From: an uncultured Hyphomicrobiales bacterium
Lineage (GTDB): Bacteria > Pseudomonadota > Alphaproteobacteria > Rhizobiales > Xanthobacteraceae
Assembly: GCA_903885555.1 (NCBI GenBank)
Contig: CAISIV010000211.1
Span: 1 to 33,295 of the forward strand
Direction: 5' to 3'
DNA: 33,295 nucleotides
The notes under the pieces are model-generated. The model made no database searches, had not been told where the DNA came from, and saw only the letters and a list, made by a program, of their open reading frames with translations. The position numbers were made by a program, and so were the translations under genes. Below are positions 1 to 6,484 of this stretch, piece after piece; within the stretch, counting starts at the first letter, position 1, and every line of letters begins with the position of its first letter.

Positions 1-245
1 CCGAGGTAAGGGTGAAACGGTGGGGTAAGAGCCCACCGCGCTTCCAGCAATGGCGGCGGCACGGCAAACCCCACCGGGAGCAAGACCGAATAGGAATGAC
101 GCAGGCACTTCGGTGCTAGGTCCGTCCGGGCCAGTCATTCGGGTAGGTTGCTTGAGACGCCGGGTAACCGGCGTACGAGAGGAATGGCCGTCACGTTTGC
201 GGGTGCAAGCCCGCAGGCCTTACAGAACCCGGCTTATAGGCTGGC
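1..245 (+). ncRNA. rnpB: RNase P RNA, bacterial type A (5' part missing)
   Basis: Catalytic RNA of ribonuclease P, which matures the 5' ends of tRNAs. The sequence carries the conserved GGTAAGGGTGAAACGGTG segment followed by GGTAAGAGCCCACCGC near the left edge, the AGGAATGGCCGTC segment around 180-195, and the 3' hallmark ACAGAACCCGGCTTATAG at about 222-239. These are diagnostic of alphaproteobacterial RNase P RNA. Usual length is roughly 400 nt, so the first 150 or so bases lie outside the window. The 3' end is estimated from the hallmark and could be off by about 10 bases. Apparent reading frames over this stretch are not genes. Confidence 0.95.
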
Positions 246-257
246 TGATATGCTGAC

Positions 258-287
258 GAGGGCTCGGTGGGAAATCACCGGGCCCTC
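258..287 (+). terminator. Hairpin after rnpB, possible terminator
   Basis: A 12-bp stem (258-269 paired with 276-287, one G-T wobble) with a 6-nt loop lies between rnpB and the convergent receptor gene ending at 295. No T-tract follows on either strand, so it is not a classical intrinsic terminator. It may act as an end-stabilising or weak bidirectional stop structure. Confidence 0.5.
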
Positions 288-294
288 ACCAATT

Positions 295-1215
295 TCACGA
301 GTTCTTCAGCAGCCCCAGCTCACCGAGCACAGCGACGAATTCGGCGCGCTCATTGGCGAGAGCGGCATCAAGTTTCGGCCCAGCGAGAAATTGCGGCGAC
401 CAGCTCAGACGCGCCAGCTCGTCGCGCCAAACTTCGGTCTTGGTCGCGGCTTCGAGGATGCCGGCCCAATACGCCGCCTGCTCCGGCGTGATGCCGGTCG
501 GCCCGGTGACGCCGCGCCAGGCGCCGATCACGCAATCGGCGCCGAGTTCGTTCCACGTCGGCGTATCGGCGAACGAGCCTCCAAGACGTTGCGGCGCAGT
601 GATGGCCAGCACGCGAACGCGGCCGGCCTTCTGTTCCGCCAGCACGCTCGCCGCCGTGACGGCGCAGACATCGGCCTTGCCGGCAATGACATCGGCCACC
701 GCATCGAGCGCCGTATCGAACACGCGGATCACCGGCGCATTGATGTCGCCGCCCTGCTGTCGCGTCAGTTTTGCCAGCGCGACGTGGTTGGGATTGCCGA
801 GCGCAGTCGACAACGCGACTTTGACGTCCGATGGCGCGCGGCCGAGACGCGCCAGCAGATCCTTGCCGGATTTCAATTCCGACTCCGCGCGCACCGCGAA
901 AGCGATGTATTCCGTCACCAGCGTCGCGACCGGCACGTATTTGCTGTGCTCGAAACTGGCGATGCCAACGAGATAATCGCTGACCATGTTCGGCGAACTG
1001 ATGCCGAGCACATGTGCATCGCCAGGATGCTTGTCGACCAAGTCGGTCCAGCATTTACGCGCGCCGTCACCGGGCACGTTCAAGACTTCTACCGGCACGT
1101 CGAGCAGACCCGCCGCGACGATGGCTTTCTCGAGCGCGCGCGCGACGCGGTCGAGCCCGCCACCCGGCGGCGTGCCGGCGACGAGCTGGACAGTGCGTTC
1201 GGGCTGCCAGCTCAT
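295..1215 (-). CDS. Leaderless Bug/TctC-family solute-binding protein (second of tandem pair)
   Basis: The 306-aa product has the Bug (tripartite tricarboxylate transporter receptor) fold signature: an N-terminal LVAGTPPGGGLDRVARAL motif, an STALGNPNHVAL motif near residue 135-150, and the closing F-A-D-T-P-T-W-N-E-L-G segment. Family members normally bind carboxylates in the periplasm. Here the first residues (MSWQPERTVQ) lead straight into the first strand of the mature fold, so the signal peptide is exactly absent. The ATG overlaps the stop of the upstream paralogue (ATGA at 1215-1212), which implies translational coupling. The protein should therefore stay in the cytoplasm. Whether it still binds a ligand, acts as a sensor or has another role is unknown. 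Confidence 0.85.
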   Translation of the reverse strand: MSWQPERTVQLVAGTPPGGGLDRVARALEKAIVAAGLLDVPVEVLNVPGDGARKCWTDLVDKHPGDAHVLGISSPNMVSDYLVGIASFEHSKYVPVATLVTEYIAFAVRAESELKSGKDLLARLGRAPSDVKVALSTALGNPNHVALAKLTRQQGGDINAPVIRVFDTALDAVADVIAGKADVCAVTAASVLAEQKAGRVRVLAITAPQRLGGSFADTPTWNELGADCVIGAWRGVTGPTGITPEQAAYWAGILEAATKTEVWRDELARLSWSPQFLAGPKLDAALANERAEFVAVLGELGLLKNS

Positions 1216-2138
1216 TTCGGCAGCAGTCCGATGTCGGTGAGCGCCGCCGTCATCACGGTGCGTTCCTCGTCGAGGAAGGCATACTCATCCTTGCCGGCCA
1301 TGAAGGTGTTGGCCCAATACTTCTTGGCAAGCTCGGCTTCCCATTCGGCGCTCGACGTTGCCGCAGCGAAGGTTCGGTCCCAGAACGCGATGGCGTCTTT
1401 CGAGATGCCGCCGGCGCCGATGATGCCGCGCCACATGCCGACCTTGCAGTTGACGCCGCTCTCGACCAGCGTCGGCACATCCGCAAACAGGCCGCCGAGA
1501 CGCTTGGGCGCCGACAGCGTCAGCGTGCGCAGCTTGCCGGCCTGCAGTTCCGGCACGGCGCTGACCGCCGTGATGACGCCGAGTTCTGCCTTGCCTTCGA
1601 GCAGATGGGCGATGGCGTAGCGCGCGGAATCGAACACGTCGATCTTGAGCGCCCTGGAATCGCCGCCGGCATGCGCGGTCAGACGCGACAGCGCGATGTG
1701 GTTTGGATTGCCCAACGCCGTCGCGAGCGAGATCGTCACCGCCGCGGTGTTGGCTTTCAGGCGGCGCACCAGTTCGGCAACGTCGGTGATGCTCGAATCC
1801 GCGCGCACGATGAAGATCGGATATTCGGTGTAGAGATTCGCCAGCGGCGTCAGATCGGAATAATCGGTTGCAGCCACGCCCAGCAGCTTGTTGCTGATGA
1901 TGGTCGGCGAATTGATCGCCAGCACATGCGGATTGCCGTGGTTCTTGCGCAGGTAGTCCCAGGCATTGCCGCCGCCGCGGCCGGCGATGTTGGTGAGCTT
2001 CACCGGCTGGGCGAGCAGCTTGTGCGTGTTGAGCACTTCGATCAGCGCGCGTGCCGGCCGGTCCTGGCCGCCACCGGGCGGGGTGCCGGCGACGAGTTCG
2101 ATTTCCTGGGTCGGCGCCCAGCCGGTGACGTCCTGCAT
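1212..2138 (-). CDS. Leaderless Bug/TctC-family solute-binding protein (first of tandem pair)
   Basis: A 308-aa Bug-family protein starting MQDVTGWAPTQEIELVAGTPPGGGQ and paralogous to the next gene: both share LVAGTPPGGG-DR-ARAL, TALGNPNH-AL and an LGG-FAD-PT segment. The start at 2138 has a GAGAAG ribosome binding site inside the last codons of the upstream receptor gene, whose stop lies 4 bases away. A longer in-frame reading up to 2270 exists, but its extra 44 residues are basic and not a signal peptide, and they lie within the upstream gene. No export signal is visible. It is the middle gene of a tightly packed three-receptor operon. A recent duplication generating this gene and its downstream neighbour is the simplest explanation. 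Confidence 0.85.
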   Translation of the reverse strand: MQDVTGWAPTQEIELVAGTPPGGGQDRPARALIEVLNTHKLLAQPVKLTNIAGRGGGNAWDYLRKNHGNPHVLAINSPTIISNKLLGVAATDYSDLTPLANLYTEYPIFIVRADSSITDVAELVRRLKANTAAVTISLATALGNPNHIALSRLTAHAGGDSRALKIDVFDSARYAIAHLLEGKAELGVITAVSAVPELQAGKLRTLTLSAPKRLGGLFADVPTLVESGVNCKVGMWRGIIGAGGISKDAIAFWDRTFAAATSSAEWEAELAKKYWANTFMAGKDEYAFLDEERTVMTAALTDIGLLPK

Positions 2139-2142
2139 GCTG

Positions 2143-3108
2143 TTACTTCTTCTCCATATTGAGTCCGCCGAGCACTTTGGCCCAGAGCGTGACTTCGTCT
2201 TTGTAAAATTTGTCAAAATAGGCCGCACCGCGTTCCTTCGGCGGCGGCACGTCGTAACCCAAATCAGCAAAGCGCTTGACGACCTCCGGATCGGCCAGCG
2301 CGACGTCGAGCGCCTTGCTCAGCCGCTCGATGACCGGCTTCGGCGTGTCCTTCGGCGCGGAAAGGCCGAACCAGACGGTGAGATTGAAGGCCGGCATGCC
2401 GGCCTCGGTCGTGGTCGGCACGTCCGGCAGCATCGGCGAACGCTTGTCGCCGGTGACGGCGTAAGCCTTCAGTTTGCCGGTCTTGATATGCTGCGCGATG
2501 TTGACGATCTGGTTGCAGCCGAAGTCGACGGTGCCGGCGACCAGATCCATCGTCGCCTGCGGCGTGCCGCGATACGACGCCACCGTCGGGTGGACGTCCG
2601 CGACCGAGTGAAACACCGAGCAGGCGAGATTGGAGATCGAGCCGACGCCGGCGTCGGCTTCGGTGACCTTCTTGTCGTTGGCTTTGAGATACGCGACGAA
2701 GTCCTTGAGAGTATTGGCCTGCACGTCGCCGCGCGCCACCAGAACCACCGGTGAAATGTTGATCAGGCCGATCTGCTCGAAATCGGTCGACTTGTATTGC
2801 AGATCCTTGTTGAGAAATTCAGCCGCCGCGTGGGTGCCGGAGCCGGACACCATGATGGTGTAGCCGTCGGGCTTGGCCTTGGCGACGCGATTGCTGCCGA
2901 TGACGCCGCCAGCGCCTGTGACGTTTTCGACGATGATCTGCTGGCCGAGCGCCGCCGACATCGGGCCGACGATCATGCGCGCCGTGGTGTCGGACGGGCC
3001 GCCCGGCGGGAACGGCGATACCAGCGTGATGATGCGGTTGGGATAGTCCTGCGCGAACGCGCTCGTCGAAATCAAAGATGCCAGAACTAGCGAAAGAACT
3101 GTCCTCAC
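2143..3108 (-). CDS. Bug/TctC-family periplasmic solute receptor
   Basis: A 321-aa tripartite-tricarboxylate-type receptor with a Sec signal peptide (RTVLSLVLASLISTSAFA, cleavage after residue 19) followed by YPNRIITLVSPFPPGGPSDTTAR, the typical first strand and loop. Later family marks are VGSISNL near residue 150 and SPMLPDVPTTTEAG near 225. The start chosen is GTG at 3108, because a strong GGAGGAGGG site lies 7 bases upstream. An in-frame TTG at 3126 would place that site inside the gene. It is the promoter-proximal gene of the three-receptor operon and the only one of the three that can be exported. No TctA/TctB permease genes are present nearby, so it is an orphan receptor here. The ligand is not predictable. 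Confidence 0.9.
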   Translation of the reverse strand: MRTVLSLVLASLISTSAFAQDYPNRIITLVSPFPPGGPSDTTARMIVGPMSAALGQQIIVENVTGAGGVIGSNRVAKAKPDGYTIMVSGSGTHAAAEFLNKDLQYKSTDFEQIGLINISPVVLVARGDVQANTLKDFVAYLKANDKKVTEADAGVGSISNLACSVFHSVADVHPTVASYRGTPQATMDLVAGTVDFGCNQIVNIAQHIKTGKLKAYAVTGDKRSPMLPDVPTTTEAGMPAFNLTVWFGLSAPKDTPKPVIERLSKALDVALADPEVVKRFADLGYDVPPPKERGAAYFDKFYKDEVTLWAKVLGGLNMEKK

Positions 3109-3221
3109 GAGTGAACCCTCCTCCAATATGTCCGGCCTTGTTGGCCGGTTGGCAGGGGTTATACGCCAGGTGAAGACGGGTGATATAGAGGACCCTTCCC
3201 GTATCGCGGGTAGCGCTGCGC
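3109..3221 (-). promoter_or_regulatory. Leader of the three-receptor operon
   Basis: This gap between the c-di-GMP enzyme's stop and the GTG at 3108 should hold the operon promoter. It contains a CCGGCC-ttgtt-GGCCGG hairpin at 3132-3148, about 8 bases upstream of the ribosome binding site on the minus strand, and an AT-richer TATAAC-like element near 3160. No convincing -35 partner was found. The hairpin could modulate translation initiation, but that is inference. Confidence 0.3.
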
Positions 3222-5795
3222 CTAGATCGCCCGCTTCAATTCGGCGGCCTCAAGACCCGCCGCGCCGGTCATCGCCGCGTACTGCTCGATCGGCTGCGGC
3301 CGGCCGATCAGATAACCTTGAATTTCATCACAGGATTCGCGCGCCAGGAACGCCAGTTGATCCGCGGTCTCAACGCCTTCGGCAATCACCGGCAATGAAA
3401 GGCCACGCGCAAGTCCGATGATGGCGCGAACGATGGCGCTCGATTGCGTAGTTTGCCCCAACTTGAAAATGAAGCTTTGGTCGATCTTGATTTTGTCGAA
3501 CGGGAACAATTGCAGATAAGACAGCGACGAATATCCGGTACCGAAATCATCCATGGCAATATTCAAGCCGAGCAATTTGAGCCGGCGCAGCATCAAAAGA
3601 GCGCGGGAAATATCGCCGACCAGGACGCTCTCGGTAATCTCCAGTTCGAGACGCTGCGGCGGCAGTCCGGTTTCCAGCAGAATAGAGTGCACCAGCGCCG
3701 GCAGATCGCCATGCTGGAATTGCACCGGCGAAAGGTTCACCGCGACATGAAGCGGCTTCGGCCAAGATGCGGCTTCGCGACACGCTTGCCGCAAAGCCCA
3801 CTCGCCCAATTGCACGATGAGGCCGCTGTCCTCGGCCAGCGGAATGAACTCGCCCGGCGGGACCATGCCGCGCGTGGGGTGCTTCCAGCGCATCAACGCT
3901 TCGAACCCGATGACTTCGCCATCGATGCGCGCTTGCGGCTGATAATACAGCGTCAACTGGTTCTGCTCGATGGCCGATTGCAGTTCGTGTTGCAACGCGC
4001 GGCGTTCGCGCAGCTGTTTATCCATTTCCGCTGCAAAGAAACGAACCGAACCGCGGCCCTCGCGCTTGGTCCGGTGCAGCGCGGCGTCCGCGTTGGCCAA
4101 TAGCGTCTCGACGTCGGCGCCGTCGGACGGATAAATCGCGATGCCGATGCTCAAACCGGTCCGAACGGGATGTCCGTCGATGTCGATCTCTTCGGCAACA
4201 GCCGCCTGCAGACGCGTCGCCAGCTCTTCGGTCATGGCCGGCTGCGGCCCGTCGGTTGCGACAAGGCTGAATTCATCGCCGCCCAGACGCGCGACGAAGG
4301 CGCCGTTGCTGGCGTCCTTGAGGCGTCTGGCAACTTCGCTGAGCATCCTATCGCCGGCATCGTGGCCGAAGACGTCGTTGACCTCCTTGAATCGATCGAG
4401 ATCGATACTGATGACGGCAAGCTGGGATTTGTGATGCGCCGCATGCTCAAGCGAGATCGTGAGATGCTCGCGGAACACGGCGCGATTGGGCAAGCCCGTC
4501 AGCGGATCGTGATGCGCCAGATATTCGATTCGCTTCTGCGCGAGACTGCGTTCGGTCACGTCCTCGTGCGTCGCGACCCAACCGCCACCGGCCATCGGGC
4601 GGTTTTCTGTCGCGATGCATCGGCCGTCGGGAAGCTCGACATTGCGGCTGCTGGCGTTTCCCAAGGCAATACTGGCGAGAACTTCCTCGCAATATTTTTC
4701 AGGATCACCAGCGAAAACGCCGAGTTGTTTTCTGTGTTCCATCAAGTCACGCAGCGTACAGCCCGCCACGACCTTGTCGGACGACAGCCCATAAATATCG
4801 ATATATCTTTGATTGCACAAAATCAGCCGCGCATCGCCATCGAACATCAACAAGCCTTGCGACATGTTGTTGATGGCCGTTTCCGTCTGCCTCTTCTGCT
4901 CGCGAACAAGATCGTCAACCTGTTTTTGCGCCGTGACATCGACGATGGCGTTGAGGCGGGCGGCGCGTCCTTGATAGGTCATCGACCGGCTGTAGATCGA
5001 CACGTAAATGAGGGACCCATCCGATTTTTGATGACGCCATATTTTCGTGCCGTGGCTCGAGACACCGCTACGGATGTGCCTTTCAAACTCCTCGACATCG
5101 TCAATTGGACGAATCTCAAACGCCGTCATCGCCAGAAACTGCTCGCGGCCGTAGCCATAGCGCTCAACCGCGGCGCCGTTCACCGATAGAAATTTCTGAG
5201 TCTCGACATCGATGACCCACATCGGCATCGGGTTGCTGTCGAACAGCAGCCGGAACGATTCCTCCCGCTTCTTCAAATCGGTGATGTCGACGCGAACGCC
5301 GACGCTGCCGCCGCTGGCGGTTCGGCGTTCTTCGACGCGGAGCCAGCGATTTCCATCAAGCTGTTGTTCGTGTGAGTTTGACGGCAGTTTGTGGCGCGCC
5401 AGGCGATCGACCAGCCACCCATCTTCGCAGCCTATGGCATCGGTATATTGGCCGCGTGCAAGGCCGGCGCGGAGCGTGTCTTCAAAGCGTTTGCCGACCG
5501 CGATGGCGTCGGCGCTCGCCGCATACATCTCGGCGTAACGCTTGTTCCACATCACAAAGCGGTCTTCGGCGTCGAAGAGCGCTATTCCCTCGGGAATAAG
5601 TTCGAAGGCATCCACCAGCCGTTCATGCACGTCACTCAGCTCTTCGACCATCAATGCGATCGATCGATCGGTGCGGCTGCGGTCGCGATCGGCTTCTTCG
5701 TAGGCTCCGACGATCAAGTCGCCGAGCGCCTTCAAGTCGACCTCACCTGTCTCGCCTGTCGCCTTGACGAGTTGCCGATCAAACAACTTACGCAT
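3222..5795 (-). CDS. PAS-PAS-PAS-GGDEF-EAL bifunctional c-di-GMP enzyme
   Basis: An 857-aa cytoplasmic protein with no membrane segment. An N-terminal helical stretch (1-60) is followed by three PAS-like sensor domains (about 62-175, 178-290 and 305-415), a GGDEF domain (about 423-588) and an EAL domain (about 600-845). The diguanylate cyclase signature GGDEF is intact at 505-509 with metal-binding Asp465. The inhibitory RxxD I-site is absent (SNGA at that position). The phosphodiesterase site also looks intact: E-A-L at 632-634, NLSP at 687-690, DDFGTG at 749-754 and EGVET at 806-810. Both synthesis and hydrolysis of c-di-GMP are therefore possible, with PAS input deciding the balance. The ligand of the PAS domains is unknown. 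It stands alone, with no partner in an operon. Confidence 0.95.
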   Translation of the reverse strand: MRKLFDRQLVKATGETGEVDLKALGDLIVGAYEEADRDRSRTDRSIALMVEELSDVHERLVDAFELIPEGIALFDAEDRFVMWNKRYAEMYAASADAIAVGKRFEDTLRAGLARGQYTDAIGCEDGWLVDRLARHKLPSNSHEQQLDGNRWLRVEERRTASGGSVGVRVDITDLKKREESFRLLFDSNPMPMWVIDVETQKFLSVNGAAVERYGYGREQFLAMTAFEIRPIDDVEEFERHIRSGVSSHGTKIWRHQKSDGSLIYVSIYSRSMTYQGRAARLNAIVDVTAQKQVDDLVREQKRQTETAINNMSQGLLMFDGDARLILCNQRYIDIYGLSSDKVVAGCTLRDLMEHRKQLGVFAGDPEKYCEEVLASIALGNASSRNVELPDGRCIATENRPMAGGGWVATHEDVTERSLAQKRIEYLAHHDPLTGLPNRAVFREHLTISLEHAAHHKSQLAVISIDLDRFKEVNDVFGHDAGDRMLSEVARRLKDASNGAFVARLGGDEFSLVATDGPQPAMTEELATRLQAAVAEEIDIDGHPVRTGLSIGIAIYPSDGADVETLLANADAALHRTKREGRGSVRFFAAEMDKQLRERRALQHELQSAIEQNQLTLYYQPQARIDGEVIGFEALMRWKHPTRGMVPPGEFIPLAEDSGLIVQLGEWALRQACREAASWPKPLHVAVNLSPVQFQHGDLPALVHSILLETGLPPQRLELEITESVLVGDISRALLMLRRLKLLGLNIAMDDFGTGYSSLSYLQLFPFDKIKIDQSFIFKLGQTTQSSAIVRAIIGLARGLSLPVIAEGVETADQLAFLARESCDEIQGYLIGRPQPIEQYAAMTGAAGLEAAELKRAI

Positions 5796-6102
5796 GGCTA
5801 GGCCGCGGCTCCGGAGATCGGCACGACCGCATTCGGTACAATTCTACTACAAGGATGGAGATCAAACCGCTGCATCTGGGATGGCTGGTTAGTCGATGGC
5901 GGCCAAACGGCCGAAGATGCGTACATGACGTCCCCAAATGCCGGCGCACTTGCCGGATATTCACCGCACCATCGTTAAGGAACATAGAAGTTTAGACGCG
6001 ATATCGAGGGACGGTAACGAACAAAGGATCGAAATCGCTTACCGGGAGGGCAAATAATATCGGGAGGCCGACATAACGTTCCGGATGCCGAATATCGTAT
6101 TT

Positions 6103-6114
6103 CTGCCGCGGCAG
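6103..6114. repeat. 12-bp palindrome CTGCCGCGGCAG, copy 1
   Basis: A perfect 12-bp palindrome 32 bases upstream of the EcfG -35 element. An identical copy lies exactly 120 bp downstream at 6223. Paired identical palindromes flanking a promoter suggest an operator, but no cognate regulator is visible. Confidence 0.5.
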
Positions 6115-6145
6115 GAGCGGCATCTGTGTACCGCCGTTCCCTAGT

Positions 6146-6170
6146 GGAACTTTTTGGCTGCCTTGCCGTT
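6146..6170 (+). promoter_or_regulatory. EcfG (general stress response) sigma-factor promoter
   Basis: GGAAC at 6146-6150, a 16-base spacer, and CGTT at 6167-6170 match the GGAAC-N16/17-CGTT consensus of the alphaproteobacterial sigma EcfG. Transcription would start near 6178, giving a leader of about 80 nt to the DUF3309 GTG at 6259. The -35 element is also the right arm of a GTTCC-N5-GGAAC inverted repeat. The start site is predicted, not observed. Confidence 0.7.
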
Positions 6171-6222
6171 GATAAGCGCCTCACCCATGCGAGCTCGGCA
6201 GTGTGTCTGGGGCGTGAAAATG

Positions 6223-6234
6223 CTGCCGCGGCAG
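6223..6234. repeat. 12-bp palindrome CTGCCGCGGCAG, copy 2
   Basis: Second perfect copy of the palindrome found at 6103. It lies in the predicted 5' leader, 13 bases upstream of the ribosome binding site of the DUF3309 gene. It could act as a DNA operator or as a hairpin in the mRNA leader. Confidence 0.5.
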
Positions 6235-6258
6235 ATCTCATATTATGGAGATTGCACC

Positions 6259-6423
6259 GTGTCGATCGGTACCATCATTCTTATCATTCTGGTCATCGCC
6301 CTGCTCGGCGGCTTCTCCGGCATTGGCGGCGGTCCGTTCTACGGCACCGGCTATTACGGCGGTGGCGGCCTCGGCCTCGTCGTCGTGATCCTGCTGATCC
6401 TCATACTGCTCGGCAAGATCTAG
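6259..6423 (+). CDS. DUF3309 small membrane protein
   Basis: A 54-aa product starting at GTG 6259, 8 bases after GGAG at 6247-6250. It consists of two hydrophobic stretches (IGTIILIILVIALLGGF and LGLVVVILLILILLGKI) joined by a Gly/Tyr-rich linker (GIGGGPFYGTGYYGGGG). This two-helix, glycine-linked plan is that of the DUF3309 family, abundant in Rhizobiales. Its biochemical role is unknown to me. An upstream ATG at 6154 would add 35 residues without membrane character and lacks a ribosome binding site. The gene is monocistronic, with an EcfG-type promoter upstream and a strong intrinsic terminator immediately downstream, so it is probably a stress-induced membrane peptide. Confidence 0.85.
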   Translation: MSIGTIILIILVIALLGGFSGIGGGPFYGTGYYGGGGLGLVVVILLILILLGKI

Positions 6424-6445
6424 CTTCACGACGCGTTTTGAATCG

Positions 6446-6484
6446 ACCGGCGTGCGCTGTTGCAGCGCGCGCCGGTTATTTTTT
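6446..6484 (+). terminator. Intrinsic terminator of the DUF3309 gene
   Basis: A 13-bp GC-rich stem (6447-6459 with 6463-6475, one wobble) with a TTG loop, followed by TTATTTTTT, lies 23 bases after the stop codon. The T-tract runs only on the plus strand. The structure overlaps the stop codon of the convergent gene ending at 6476, so the T-tract doubles as coding sequence for that gene's C-terminus. Confidence 0.9.

Larger units (their letters stand above)
5796..6258. other. Intergenic control region between c-di-GMP enzyme and DUF3309 gene
   Basis: No convincing gene lies here; the readable frames on both strands are low-complexity Arg/Pro/Ser-rich shadows. The right half holds an EcfG-type promoter (6146-6170), an inverted repeat GTTCC-N5-GGAAC (6136-6150) and two copies of the palindrome CTGCCGCGGCAG (6103-6114 and 6223-6234). 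The left 300 bases must include the promoter of the minus-strand c-di-GMP gene, but no clear elements were identified. Confidence 0.6.

Noticed and set aside
148-1620. Long plus-strand reading frame of 490 codons opposite the Bug tandem
   Set aside because: Antisense shadow in GC-rich DNA: Arg/Ala/Asp-rich composition, no family resemblance, overlaps rnpB and runs opposite two well-supported receptor genes.
5975-6241. Minus-strand 88-codon frame in the DUF3309 upstream region
   Set aside because: Low-complexity Arg/Pro/Ser sequence, no ribosome site, and it would run through the EcfG promoter and both palindromes.
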